Source: Silene noctiflora | Lineage: Eukaryota; Streptophyta; Magnoliopsida; Caryophyllales; Caryophyllaceae | Length of the DNA stretch: 64,000 bases | Assembly (NCBI GenBank): GCA_009801015.1 | Contig: VHZZ01004324.1 | Coordinates: 9,079 to 73,078, forward strand | Reading direction: 5' to 3' | Part shown: piece after piece, positions 44,101 to 57,505 of the stretch | Numbering within the stretch: position 1 is the first letter of the stretch | Layout of the letters: the number at the start of each line of letters is the position of its first letter | Notes under the pieces: generated by a model | The model's input: the letters and a program-made list of their open reading frames with translations, nothing else | Told to the model about the DNA's origin: nothing | The model's database searches: none | Made by a program: the position numbers and the translations under genes

Positions 44101-47100
44101 GTCTGAAATTCTGAATTGTGTGTCAAAGTAGTCTGATGCTTTTGGGGGATCATGTAGTGCTCTCTCCTATAAACTGTAGCAATGTAAATTATTTGACTAA
44201 GGCCAAGTCTGAGATGGGATTTCTTTCATTCAATAGTTGTAGATCAACATGGACACATGGTTATAATTCTAAATATTGTATTGAAATGATGATCTCCATC
44301 TTGTGTTTTTATTGTGAAATGAAACAACACAGGTTTTGAATTAATCTCAATATGGCTAGAAAGGACAATCGAGAGCTCACTTGAGATGGCTGAAATTGAA
44401 AATTCTTCACCTCATGAAGCTGAAAGTTGGCTTCTGCTTCCAACTCTCCTAGAGAATCCGTAAGTTTAGTCTTTCAATGCAAGATTAGTTTTTGCAGTAC
44501 TTTCTCTTCTCAGTGAACATAAATCCTAGCCCCCTTTTCTGCCATTTTTTTTCATCTTCTCATCCTCTTTTTAGGAGACAGCCTCTTTGTTATTGCAAGT
44601 GAATGGCTGCGTATGTCCTAACACCTGCACAGTCTCTTCTCTCCCTTACCCTGCTTTTTCTATTGCCATTCTAGGCGCTGGGGAGTAATGATGTTGTTTC
44701 TGTTGTATACTCTCCGTAGGGATTGTGAACCTGAGGTAGGGTGGCCATGTTGGAGTTATTGAGGCTGTCAGCCTTCATTAAACTGTTCCCACTTACACTT
44801 GTCCATTCAGTGCCTCCTGTTAGGGAGTTGGTAATGCTGCAAGTACCGTCTATCTTCTAAAAGTATAAGGATTTGCAGATAGGCAGTGGCTTGCACCTTT
44901 ATATACCTCTAATTATATTTTTACTTCTATGATTTCGAAAGACTGTAACAATTCTGAGTTACTCAGAAAGAAAATTGCTGCTTAGGAACAGAGTGAGTAG
45001 GGTAAAGGATGTTGGTTTCTGTTACCAGGTCTTCAACCTGCACCATTGCTACTTAATCTGTTAAGATAATCTACCCCATGGATTTTTTTTGCCTGCTGTT
45101 TAAGTACAGAGAAGTTGACTTGATGTCTTTCTCATTCAGAATTGAGGGTCAGAAGGTGAAGGCAGTTGGATTTGCTTCACAACTCTCTCTTTTAGTTGAT
45201 GCCTTAGAGGTTTCTTTTCAGGCTCAGTTTTTGGAAGATTTTGTGTCAGGTTTGAAATTTTTCAGTGTGTTTTTCTTCACATTCCTGAATCTTGATATCA
45301 CATTTTACAAGCTCGAGATGCTGTAATGGTAGTTCATCTTCCTTGCTCAATGCTCTTACAATTTTTCTTTTTCTGAATTGTTGTCATCAGAATCAAGTGC
45401 TGAAAGTCTGAAGCCCTCCGCAGCCATTCCTCCACCAACAGTTGTTGACCGGATTCTCAAAGAAATTTTTCGCAATGGTACCACTGTAAATTATTGTTCG
45501 ATGACTTGTGAGACTGGCTGCTTTATGGTTTAGAAATGTCATCGGATTTAGTATGGTGTGTCTAGTAAGTAAAACTGAGGTTCTTGAGAGTACTTTGGAA
45601 CTTAGAAACATAATAGGGTGTAGGTCTTTATTTTCTATCCTCAAAAAAACTAGCAAATAATTTATTTCTTTCCAAAGCTATGTACTAGTTGTATGGCTAT
45701 ATCTGTATGGTCTTAGCAGTGGAATTTTAGAAAGATTTTCCAAAGGATCACATATCTTATTCCACGCTCCTTTGACTGTACATCTTTTTAGTTGCTTCAT
45801 CCTGAGTATTTGAGTTACTTCTCAGACTAGGCTGCAAGTGTGGTAAACAGGTGCATGTTGGACACTAAATTTTGTGAAAAGCCATATTTTTCCTAAATAA
45901 AGGGTCTAGTGTTGTTGTGTCAGACAAGTATACTGTCTTTATAGCTACATTCCCTTATTTATGCGTAGAGATCTCCGATGTAATTTCAAATTATCAGCTG
46001 TAATTATGTTATGAGATTATAAGGTAATAAAAAACAAAACTAAAATTTAAAAGCGTAGTAATATAGAAACAGGTTATATGAAGGCTTTCAGTTATGGTGG
46101 TGTGATTTGTGAAGCTCTGATTACTTAGATCTGTTGACACACTTTTGAAGCATCCATGGTGTGCTAAACTTTGGTTTGATCCCCGTAATATGTATTTGCT
46201 AATTTGTTTCTTCTTTACTAATTCATGATATTTTACTCTTACAGGAGATAATGTTGTAGCGTTTTCCCGGGGCGAGAATAGAAGTTCTCGCGCTATTAAA
46301 GGCGCTCCATCACAGTCATTATTTGCACAGTTTTGCCTACACTCTTTGTGGTTTGGTAACTGCAATATGCGTGGTAATTGAAAACCTAGTTCTCAAGCAT
46401 TGAATTTGTAACTTTGTTATGCTCTTAAGTGATTTGCCACTTTGAACAAAAAGGCAAAGGAAATAAGATTTAAGCATGATTCTTCAAAAAAAATATTGTA
46501 TTTCCCCCTTTTTTCTCCTTCATCTCCCCCCATTTGTTTCTTCTTCGTTCCCTCCTGAACTTTTCTTCTTTCTCCTTGTGCTTGATTAGCCATTGCGACG
46601 CTTTGGATTGAGTTTGTTCGGGAAGTTCGTTGGTGCTGGGAAGAGTCACAACAATTACCCAAAATTTCAGTCAATGGTGCCATTGACCTCTCATCTTGCT
46701 TGATTCATCAAAAGTTGCAGATGGTAAAATCTTTCAGTTTCTCCGTAGTCATAACTAAGAGTGCATGTTGCGGTTTCTGTCATTAGTTGGTGGTTGATAC
46801 TCACCCAGTTGGTAATAATTACAGCTTGGAATGTGTATTGAAAAGAAACGCGAAGCAAACGCAGAGTTTTTTGATGCCGCAGATGGCAAAGATGATGTCT
46901 CTGATTCCATTGAGGTTGTTATTCTGGATCAGTAACACTGATTGAATTGCACTTCTTATGTTATTCAATGCTGAAGCACTTTTTTACATTTCAGGAAGAA
47001 GGGCAATTTCAAGAAGATTTTCTGACCAGGCCAGTTCCAAGTGGAAGTTCAGACAAAGAAATTCACAGGTGAACCACTTTAAAATGTTTATTTACTAATA

Positions 47101-50100
47101 CTTCATAGTTCATACATTGTTGTTTGTTTTGAAACATGCAATAGCTTTCTGGATCATGCAAAGACTGTCGTAATTTGCCTCATGGAGCTTTATCATAGGC
47201 CCAAACCTGAAAAATCAACCTTGCATGTTGTGGAATAGTGTTCCTATATGCTTATGTGTATACCTTGAAGGTGCTTGCAACTTGCAATAAATGGTGTATT
47301 TAGAGAAGTGCACTTGGAGTTGGATTCTGTAGAGCCACTCTAACCAGAAGTTACTATCACATGTTATAAAGGTGTTGCCCATAAATAATTAGCCGTGATT
47401 CAGGAAGTTTTTGGAGAACCCAAGTGAAACTATCTGGAGACTTTAAACTAAATAAAGTCCTCTTGACTTCTATATCCTTAAGTGCATTTAGCATTTGTGA
47501 ATTATTTTTCAAGCTATATATCGAGTTATATTCATGATGTGTTGCCTCTTACCTAGTTACTAACATGAATAGAACCTTGGACCTCAAGCAATATTCCAAG
47601 TTTTTAACATCTTTTATACCATTGAACCACTATGTTTTATTATTCAACTAAGTATTAAAAAACCTTATATCATATGAGAAATATTATTCGTCAATAAATT
47701 TGTTTATTTAAAATTTAAAAGTATTTTAGAAAATAATCCAAAATAAAATACTTATTATGAAAAAAAATCTATAGAGGATCACTTATTACTCCATTTCGTT
47801 TTACTCTATTGAACATTATGTTAGGGAAACAAATTCTGAAACATAAAAATGTTTTTTAAGATAGAGGACAATTATTTGAACTCTTCCCCCGGTTTACAAA
47901 ATCTACTTCTGCCACTGAATTGGAGGGAGTAGTTTTTTGGATTTCTGTGGCCTGCACCATCTTTAATTATTACTCCCTCTAATTCACGCTATAAGCCCCA
48001 TTTAACTTTTTATCCGAGGGGGATAAAATCAAGTGGGCATAATTAAGTGAAATGGAGGGAGTATGATTATTTTTTATTGCTGAATTTTTTTTTGGGTTCT
48101 TTTTTTAGGGAATTGTAAAATGTATGGAGTATCTTTTATTATTCATGTCAAATACATTGCTAATTTGATTTATAACTTGATTGGGGTTTGTTAGACAGAA
48201 ACAAGATGGCTTATATGATGATACTGGAGAAATGCATAAGGATGTTAGTGCCCTTGAATTGGCATCTGATTGCATTCGAAAAGGTTCAACTGGTGTTGTA
48301 AGATCGATGATGTTGTTGGGTTCACGCCAGAGAATGCACGTCCCATTTACTCAGGTTTCTTCTTTGACCTGTCCTACTTTCTCCTTTTCCTTTCTTGATT
48401 TGTTTTTTGAATAATTCTATCTTCTTGTACTTTGTCTCTGACTCTCTATTATAAGGTTCACTTGTTTATCCCTTTTGAGTTGTGACAGGATGCACCCCTA
48501 ATGACTGAAGACATGCACGAAGAAAGGCTGAATGCTGTTGCTGCATTTGGCAATTCATCTGTAAGTAGTCTTAATCAACTTGAACATTTTGAAATATTAG
48601 TTTCTGCCACTGGAAATAAGAGTTATGTACAATCACAACCATATATAGGAACTTCAGTGAAGGGCTAATTTTAACTTTGTATGCATAAGGTTATATGTCT
48701 TTTTACTTTATCCGTGTAATATTTTTAATAAGATTGTGGAAAACTCTTGGTGCTCCTTAAATAAGTTAAGTCGTGAGATCTGAAAATGAAATTGCATTTT
48801 GAGGTGCATGATTAAAAAAGGTTTGCGCAGGCTCCAAGAGCTAAATCCAGTATCTAAAGGGTTAAAAGTTTATTGGTTCATGTATCTTGAGGGCTAATCA
48901 AACACAGTGAGCATCTTTGGTGTTTAAAATGATCAATATCTTCGAACTGCTTGTGTTTAGGTTGAGGTCTATGGTCTACTTTACTTGCGTCCTTATATTT
49001 ATTTTACTTGCGTCTTCTGCTTTAAGCCACTAATAATCTACAAAAATCTAACACCCCCTTTTAATTTTCTTGCAGAGCTTTTCTGCCCAGCTTGAGAGAG
49101 AGATCTTGTCGTCTGGTATTTAGTTTTGTTGCCCTTTCTCATCTGCAACATTATATTGTCAACTTAAGTTTATTTAGAACTGTTTCTTTCATAAACTTCT
49201 TACAGTTGTATATACTGCTACTTCATGTGAACATCTTGTACACATTTTTATTCGACCATCTCCACAAATAGATCAAATAAACTCATGCAGTCAGTTGAGT
49301 CACAGATTATTTGCTCTTTTTTGGATTCGGTATATATTTAACTTAAAAGAAAATACTCTTAAGAACCCTCGGCGCATTTTTCATGAAGTTGCCGACCATC
49401 ATCCTGTTTCTTGGCTAAGGGTCATTTCTCGCTTGTAAACAACCTCTCTGCTGTTACAAGGGAAACATTTTGCACGTCCAACACCTAATGGTGATGATGA
49501 TGACGATGTTATTGTTGAGAGTGTGGTGAGAAAAAAAGCCTGACAGACTGTTATGAAGTGTGAGTTGGGCTTCACACGACGATGTTATTGTTGAGAGTGT
49601 GGTGAGAAAAAAAGCCTGACAGACTGTTATGAAGTGTGAGTTGGGCTTCACACTGAAGCCGTAGAATGTAAAATAAACTTCCTTTTCATTTTTTTAATCA
49701 CTTTTTTCTCTCTCGGGGCACTCTCTTTCCAGCAAAACCTAATAAATATGAGGCTGTTATGGAGTTGGAATTGTTGCACCTCATCATGTGACTGAATGAT
49801 GATATTATTCCACCTAGCTATCTTGGAAATGTGGTGAAAGAGATAAGGAAGCTAGCTGAGTCTTCTGATTGTTTATTGTTATTGTATTGTTAAACGTAGT
49901 GGTAACGAGGGGGCTCATTAATTTAAATCACTCCTTTTCTTTCAATAGAATAAATAAATGTGAGGCTTCTTGACATCAGAGTGTGTATTATCACAATTAA
50001 AATTCTATACTAGGGATAGGTGCAGATTGTCGGCCTCTTGGTAATCCATTTGGAGTAACTGCCAATGGAATACCAAATTTGTAGTTTGCTAGTAGTGGTG

Positions 50101-51786
50101 CACTTGCAAAATAGGGTACCTGCTCTCGAGTTTCGCAATAGGGGTCAAACAATGAAGGTCGAGCTTAATTGCAAGGTTTTATTCACAGTAGCATTTGATG
50201 GTTTCTTCTGTGTGGCAGACATGTCAGCTTTTAAAGCAGCAAATCCGGATGCTGTGTTTGAGGATTTCATACGATGGCATTCACCAGGAGATTGGGAGAG
50301 TGATAGTATTGAGGAAAGCGGAGTATCAGGCTCGCAAACAAATGATAATTGGCCACCAAGGGGACGGTTGTCAAAGAGAATGTCTGAGCATGGAAACTTC
50401 TGGCGCAAACTCTGGAATGATGCTCCTGCGTTGCCAGCTTATGAGCAGAAGCCACTTTTGGACCCAAATCGAGAAGGAGAAAAGGTAATTTAGTTTTGAA
50501 AAAAACTTATTTCTTCTCTGATTTCTATATATGAGTCCCGATTATGAGGGGAGTAAATTTAAAGTGTTAAAGCTTCCTCTTGAAAGAGAGGGAGGCTCAT
50601 CCTCCTCTAGTGTTCCTTTCCTCTGTGTATGGCTGCCAAAAGCATTGATTTTGGCTGACAGTATTGAATAAATCAAAAAAGATGGTTGATTGGCTTCTCA
50701 ATTGCTGGTGGTGTTTGGAAGGATTACCAGTTGTCATAACTAGATTTTGGCTAATCAAAGTATCTTTGATACTAATAGATTCTTCATTACTTGGAGACGT
50801 TGCAACCTCATCAGCTGCTTGAGCAAATGGTTTGCACAGCATTTAGAGCAGCAGTTGACACATTGAATCAGGCAACCTTTGGTGACTTGAGTCAAATGAA
50901 GGCCCGACTCGATCAACTCTACCTCACTATGGCCTCCATGTTAAGTCCTTTGCAAGGTAGTAGGTACTGTAGAACATTTGTTTTTAACAATTTTCTTGCG
51001 TTCGGTTGTCAAAAGTGTGGCTGAGTTCTCTTGGGTTTTTCAGCAAATCAAATATCTCAGGATAGCGAGATTTTTGGAGATCTCAGACGTCTAAGTATCA
51101 TTTTTGAGCACATAGAGAGATTGACAATTATGGCAACTTCTCTTCACCGGAAGTTCATTCATGCACCGCGGCTATGCAGTGCAATATTTGGAGACTATTA
51201 TAACTTTTACCTACCTAGAATGGGTAATGGTGCAATGCCAAGTGATTTTGACCAGGTAAACTTGAGCACTTGACAATGACTCATAACTTTACCTGATCTG
51301 ATTGACAGCATATCCCCTCAAGTAGTGTATATTTGTTGGTAAATATTATGGAATTATGCTGTATATACCAAAGGTCAGCTAAATAATCTAAAGACACTTG
51401 AGAAGTTGAATAAAGCTTGTCATCTCACATGTTTTATGCTCTTATAAATTGTTGTTTTTATAAACTAATATGATAAGTGTGATTGTCAGAAGTTCAACCA
51501 ACGGCAACAAGTAAGGAATGATGAACGAAACGTGGTGGTGGATCTATTTTTACCTCCAAGTCCGAACCAATCATGGAGAAAAGTGCTGAGCATGGGTAAT
51601 CTTCTAAATGGACACGAACCAGCAGTACGGGAAATTATCTTCACAATGCGTGATGATGTAAGCGGGAACCATTATGCAGCGGATAGTCGGATGGTTTGTG
51701 AACAACAAATAGAGACGTATCGTATGTATATACAAGGAAGTTCGAATGAGCTTTCGGTTTCCCTTGCGGTGGTTTCGTGTGACTGA
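41112..51786 (+). CDS. Rab3 GTPase-activating protein catalytic subunit
   Basis: Twenty-two coding exons: 41112-41156, 41712-41755, 41924-41987, 42319-42433, 42520-42587, 42666-42763, 43045-43216, 43343-43580, 44333-44459, 45140-45249, 45391-45477, 46245-46373, 46590-46723, 46825-46914, 46995-47068, 48195-48354, 48489-48560, 49076-49115, 50219-50484, 50779-50956, 51044-51255, 51490-51786; 939 residues. Landmarks: DDFTLASSWERFISEIE at the N terminus, an acidic loop, SLFAQFCLHSLWFGNCNMRA, and the catalytic region KAANPDAVFEDFIRWHSPGDW, whose EDF(I/V)RW arginine (about 641) I take as the counterpart of the human arginine finger; then EKILHYLETLQPHQLL. With the non-catalytic subunit it forms a Rab3 GAP and Rab18 exchange complex in animals; in plants it is little studied. 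Introns carry a SINE, a MITE and a perfect tandem duplication. Confidence 0.94.
44570..44706 (+). mobile_element. Second, more diverged SINE copy, in Rab3GAP intron 9
   Basis: GAGACAGCCTCTTTGTTATT, GGCTGCGTATGTCC, CCCTTACCCTGC, GGCGCTGGGGAGTAATGATG and TTGTTTCTGTTG align in order with the SINE at 38768-38896. Same orientation relative to the host gene. Confidence 0.6.
47971..48063. mobile_element. Stowaway-type MITE, 93 bp, in Rab3GAP intron 15
   Basis: Left end TACTCCCTCTAATTCAC and right end GTGAAATGGAGGGAGTA are inverted copies with three mismatches and are bounded by TA, the target of Tc1/mariner elements. A related half-element edge (GAATTGGAGGGAGTAG) sits just upstream near 47919-47934. 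The rest of the intron is AT-rich. Confidence 0.8.
49502..49653. repeat. Perfect 76-bp tandem duplication in Rab3GAP intron 18
   Basis: Units 49502-49577 and 49578-49653 both begin GACGATGTTATTGTTGAGAG and end GGGCTTCACAC, with no difference found by eye. It lies in a 1.1-kb intron and should not affect the protein. Confidence 0.95.
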
Positions 51787-53206
51787 TGATGAAACCATTG
51801 CTGTATGGAAGCAGTGCGTTACCCATTGTATTGTATTTGGGTATGTACGGATAGGGTACTGTTGCGTGGATTGACACCGGTCATAGGGGTTGATGGCCCA
51901 CAACTTCCTTGACCCAAGTTTGTACAAGAGCTGGAAGGAGACAGAGTGTAAAACCAAGGCCCATGTAATTGATTAAAGGGGTTAGGCCCTACTTGCTTAT
52001 GGTTTGATTCTGTTGGTCTTTCTTGGGGCCCATGCATTTGTTCTGTCTATTCCATATGTTATTTATTTATTTATAAAGATAATTATGATTATTATTATTA
52101 TTAATTATTTTTGGTAGAGATGCCTTATTTTAAAGTACCTGCTATAGTTTCCATTTTTCAGTGACGGAATTAATGGAGATTGGAGATTAGCTGGTGTGAG
52201 GTGGAGATTATTCATTGAAACAGAAACAGAAATATGCGCTTAATAATCAATTAATTGGTCTAACTTACATTTTTTATATTATAATAATAATAATAATCAT
52301 CATTCAGTCTCCCACTTGTGACTTGTCCACCATTTGGTGCGTAAATTTAATATTAATATTATTATTATTATTATTTGTACAACCTATCTTGAACCAGATG
52401 CTTAGAGGAAACCATCTTATAATACTGAACTAGAATGGGCATGGCCTCTGGACTTGTAAGCGACCTCTCTCCAACTGCCAACTTCACTTACCCTCTTTTC
52501 ATTCTTCTTTAATCTCTTTTAAATTAGTTACTTGGTGTATTAAGCTTAATATATATTGTGCAATCAATAGCATAAAAGTGTGATATAACGTAGCGATTTA
52601 GAAATGAAACTTGTATAAAGTGAATAGACAAAATAATACTCGTAATAGATTGTATTTAAAAGATAGATAGGTATGTATTACAATAAGAAAAATGTGAAAG
52701 ACAAGTTATTTGATAAGCATGAGGCAAAACAAAAGGGAAAAAGAAGAGAAAAGAGAGAGGGGGCTGAGTGCTGAGTGGTGAGACTAAGATAGATAGTTCC
52801 CCTCCACGCATAACCCCACTCACACTCACTCACTCGCAATTAGGCTCACCAGTCACACCCCCTCTCTCTCTCTCTCTCTTTCCAAACTCTCTATCATTCA
52901 TATTCATTCATTCTTGTTTCATTCATTCATCTTTCACTCCAAACACTTGAAACGGGTAACAAACCCAGTCTTATTCATTCATCCATTTCTCCCTTTTTAA
53001 GTCCCATCCTATCTTTCTTTTCTTTTCTTTTCTTTTCTTTTCTTGTAAATTGTATTGTATTCTACTAATATATTATATATACCTTCTCCCTTTTTTATTT
53101 TACTCTTCTTTTATATTAATATTAATAAACAAACACGTACACTAATTACATTTAAAAACAAAACATCCATTTACATACATACATAAAACCAACAAATTAA
53201 TAAATA
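51787..53206. other. 3' UTR of Rab3GAP and promoter/leader of the ALOG gene
   Basis: AT-rich spacer; CT-dinucleotide run at 52861-52881, (TTTTC)n at 53013-53044 and a TATA-like TATATTATATATACC at about 53068. The pyrimidine-rich tracts are probably in the promoter or 5' leader of the ALOG gene. No other gene seen. Confidence 0.6.
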
Positions 53207-53935
53207 ATGGAAAGAGGAGGTGGGGGATCGTCATCGGAAGCGGGTGGAGGTGGTGAAAGGAAACAACAGCAGCATCAGGGGGGCAGCAGTGAAGCAGCAG
53301 CCGCCGCCGCCGCAGGAGGAGGAGGATCATCGAGTGGGACCCAGCAGCAGCCATTAAGCCGGTACGAGTCACAAAAGAGGAGAGACTGGAACACGTTCCT
53401 CGAGTACCTGAAGAACCACAAGCCTCCGCTAACACTCGGTAGATGCAGCGGGGCCCACGTCATTGAATTCCTCAAGTACCTTGACCAGTTTGGTAAAACA
53501 AAGGTCCACATCAGCGGATGCCCCTACTACGGGGACCCCAATCCACCAGCCCCGTGCGCCTGTCCTCTCAAACAGGCATGGGGAAGTCTAGACGCTCTCA
53601 TCGGCAGACTCCGTGCTGCTTATGAGGAGAACGGTGGGCGTCCTGAGTCAAATCCATTTGGTGCCCGTGCTGTCCGAATCTACCTCCGAGAGGTAAGGGA
53701 CTCACACGCTAAGGCACGAGGCATCCCCTTTGAGAAGAAGAAGCGCAAACGCACTACTACTACTACTACTTCTACTACTCAATCGTCTACTCCGGCCTCT
53801 TCTTCACATGTCGGCGGCAGCAGCAGCAGCAGCCAACAAGCTGCTACTTCTACTGCTGCTAATACTGCTACGACGACTCAGTCTCCTACTAGTTCTGCTG
53901 CTGGTACGACTCAGTCTCCTCCTCCTACAACATAA
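53207..53935 (+). CDS. ALOG-domain protein, LSH family (LSH6-like)
   Basis: An intronless frame of 242 residues. A low-complexity Gly/Ser/Gln/Ala N terminus (about 1-50) precedes the ALOG domain (about 51-180): [40 protein letters not shown], a zinc-ribbon insert with the CPYYG and [19 protein letters not shown] blocks, and [27 protein letters not shown] nuclear signal follows, then a Ser/Thr-rich tail. ALOG proteins are plant nuclear DNA-binding regulators of meristem boundaries, organ identity and light responses (LSH, G1, TAWAWA1). The KNHKPP and [13 protein letters not shown] wording is closest to LSH6 as I recall it. Several triplet repeats code the Ala, Ser and Thr runs. Confidence 0.96.
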   Translation: MERGGGGSSSEAGGGGERKQQQHQGGSSEAAAAAAAGGGGSSSGTQQQPLSRYESQKRRDWNTFLEYLKNHKPPLTLGRCSGAHVIEFLKYLDQFGKTKVHISGCPYYGDPNPPAPCACPLKQAWGSLDALIGRLRAAYEENGGRPESNPFGARAVRIYLREVRDSHAKARGIPFEKKKRKRTTTTTTSTTQSSTPASSSHVGGSSSSSQQAATSTAANTATTTQSPTSSAAGTTQSPPPTT

Positions 53936-56900
53936 TCCTATTTTTTTAAAAATTTAAAATGATTATAATTAATGCAGTAGACATAATGGAATTGTTATTA
54001 TTATTGTACGTATGGTGGCCAATGCCCAATGAGGGATTATTAGTAGGTGGTCAAACCACCGTAAACGAGTAATTAAGCAAATGAATATCCATTATTGAAT
54101 AGTTGAATACTATCTAGTTATTGTACGTATATAATATACGGAGTACATTAATAACCAAATATTCTAACCACCATTATTTGGTTACTGTTCCGTCACCAAC
54201 AACGCTGAAACCGCACCCATTTTTATTACTCTTAATTAATTACACTAATTAACTAGTTCTCCTAATTTAGCTTCTTTAGGTACATACGTCAAGAAACCCA
54301 TTTCTTGTTAAACTTGTTATCATATTCATTATGCTACTTAGTTGACCAATCAACATCTTTTCGTCTAATTATTAATCATCCTCACTTGAATTTCACCTTA
54401 CGTACAATGGTATTTTCTAAAAAAAAAAAAAAAATAGCTGTTGGTACAATGGTGTTAGTGTATTAGTACTAGAAATGAGGGGAGCATGGAATTAAGGAGA
54501 ATAATGAAAGAAAATGGCATTTTGCGTATTTATCGATTGAGTGTAAAATTTAAATTAGAAATGGTGGTGAGTTACTTAGATAGTAAGATGCATGCATGGT
54601 TTTGTTTATCATCTAATTACCATAAGTAATGCTGAAAATTATATAGAATTTCACCATCCCACTTGGATTAATTATCTTTTAATGGCAGTAAATGATACGT
54701 AGCTAAGTAGGGATGTTTCTTTTTATGCTTCCTATAAAATCCAATACTCTGAACCTAAACAAACAAACGTCGTCTTTAATTAATTTTGTATGATTATTAA
54801 CGTAACCTCCTATAAATTGCACCTTGTTATTATCCATCCTATCAATATCATTCTCCACCCATTCAACTTGGTTAGTTGTCCATACGCCTTAAACTTCTCG
54901 GAATAAAGTTAATGTATTGTTTCCCATTTTAATTATTCTCCATTTCTGCCTTCCCTTTTCATTTTAGTTATGTTTTTAAGCATTTTAGCTTTAATTTGCA
55001 AATAATTGTACCATTTACACAAGACTATAAGAGTAGTAATTTATGCATTTTGTATTATTTATTTTTCTGTTTTTTATTTTATTTACATTGTATTCTCTAT
55101 CACAAATGTACTGATTATAATTACATATGCGTAATATGTTGTCCGTACAAATTTCTCTAACTCATAAGAATAAACTCGATCCTTTGGTCCTATCCAATTA
55201 TTTACGGTTATTGTTTGCATAAAGTTCAAAGTACGAACAAAATATTCCATTTGTAAAATTAGTTCTTACTTTTTAGTAGTTTACTTTGCGCATGAGTTTT
55301 ATAAGGGCTCTTTGGTGATGTTAAAGGTAAAAACATATTCAAAAATAGAGGTAAAGAATTGATTGAGGCATCTACATATATGAGTCTTATAAGTTGAGTT
55401 TTGACCAACTCAAGAAAGCTGTCTCGCCTCATTATCATCAGCTATTAAGTCGTAAACAAAATGTAGCTTAGCTTATGATTGATAAATGGTAGATGAAAAT
55501 GGTCCCTGGCTTGGAGTTGAGGGGGTTAGAGAGAATGGGAAGAGACAAAAATAGGAAGAGGAAATAGAGAGTGGTTAGGACAATCCAAAGGGAGTGTTCA
55601 CGTGTGCCTCTGCTCAACATTTTATATTGCTAAATTGTTCAACATTTTACTTTCAGTCTCTGTCTTTATGACTACACTTTGAGTTTCAGGTGCCCCTTTT
55701 GCATTTCTTTTTACATACTACATATATATCATCAGACCATACTGTTTTACTTACTTGATTAATAAACTATGAGGAGTGATTATGGTCAAGTTATGATGAT
55801 AGCAAGTGGAAGACACGGAATTGGCGAGGCACATTGCTTGCAACCCGGGTGCTAAGTGGTAACCAAGGCGCAACAGATGTAATCGTCTCGTCTATTATAA
55901 AAGAGCAGTTTAACAAAAATGAGTAATTTGATTGTTTGATGCGCGGAAATGAAAGAAAAGAAAAGAAAAGAAAAGAAGGCAGGAGTTGAATGTTGATGAT
56001 GAAAGACAGCAATAGTCAACCCCTAGTTTTGGTCCACACACACATACATACATACATACAGTCATACAGACGATACAGTACCTCACCTTCAATTAGTAGC
56101 CCTACTTCTATATAATATAATATAATATAGTTAATGGATTAATAATAATTTAAAAATTGGATGAATAATATTATAGTGAGCAATGATTAGAGGGAAGACC
56201 CACAAACAGTCGGTCCATAGTATTTTATTCCAAATAGATGATAGATTTATAGACGTCGGGACCCGGGACCCTCTCACTCAATCTCCCAACAAATCATGCT
56301 TACATCATCTTTACTCTTTGTTTAACATTTTAATTGGCAACTCGCTTCACGCTCCGAATAATAATGGAGGACCTTAACCTTAGCTTTTTTAATCATCTAG
56401 AAACAATAATTAATGCTAATTTGGTGGATAATGAAGATAGGCGGACTACTACGACTTGTTTTGACTACTACTAGTCAGTCCACTATGACTACTATCCCTT
56501 ATTCCCTTGGGCCTCAGCTCCCTCATTCACAAGCCTTCCAAAATTAACAATTCCCTCTCCTTCCTTTCCCTCCTACTTTTGGATCTCAACACACACCTTG
56601 TCTTCAGTCTTCACCTTGTTCCCTTGTTTATCAACAACGTCATTCTACATCATATTCATACACATACGGAGTCCAACAACGTCAATAACCAAACCCTGCA
56701 CCGCTCCACACTATCTCTTAACTCTACAAGTAAACACCAAAAAGATACTACAGCAATATATTTGATTTCAAGGAACACAAAAGATTAAATCAGAGTCGCC
56801 AAACAAGCAGAACAAACTGGAAAGCAGCCAAGTCACGTCTCAATCAGGCAATCATAAAAGATAGCAGAAGTTCCAGAGAAGAGGTAACGATCAGCGTACA

Positions 56901-57505
56901 GTTTAGAAACAAGAGAATGAGAGACTGAAAACGATAAGTCATCCAAGGATACAATGTAGCCCAACAATTCACCAGCTGAGCAAAGATGAGAAACATACCT
57001 TAATATGAAGCACCCTATCAAACTGGAAAAACTTCATCTCCAAATTAGTGGACTGTGTCAGCAAGAATATGTAAGATGGCACGTTATAGGATGAACAAGC
57101 TTGCTCCTCAAACTGAGCATTATCCTCTTCTACAGAGTATTTATCTCAACATCTCTCGTTCAATCTTGCTATCTCAATCTCTCATTCTTATTTTTCTATT
57201 AATTTAATTTTCAACTGTATGAGATTGAGCAAGAGTTGTAAAATTAATAAAGGCCATATAAATGAGACAGTCTTCACTCTACACAGAGGCACTGAGGTGT
57301 GAGGAGCAGCAGTAAGCAAAGCTAGTATACGCATATATCTCAAAACATTCACACAAGTCAGTAGACATAAGACATTAAGGCACAGCGGTATATCCCACAT
57401 TATCATTTACATGAGCTTTATGTCTATTGATCATCTGGTGGATTCCAAACAAAGGAACATAAGGAATAGCTGAAGAGCTGCTTGGAATAAAAGGTAAAGG
57501 TGCAT
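53936..57505. other. 3.6-kb intergenic region
   Basis: AT-rich throughout; A-run at 54419-54434, (AAAGA)n at 55951-55977, ACAT-type repeats at 56036-56060 and (ATAAT)n near 56110. Short frames at 55791-56012 and 56507-56788 show no family. Nothing supports a gene. Confidence 0.6.

Noticed and set aside
55791-56092. Minus-strand frame with APWLPLSTRVASN as a gene
   Set aside because: Short, interrupted and surrounded by simple repeats; not recognised.
56507-57406. Frames in the ALOG-GILT spacer as exons
   Set aside because: No splice-consistent extension or family match on either strand.
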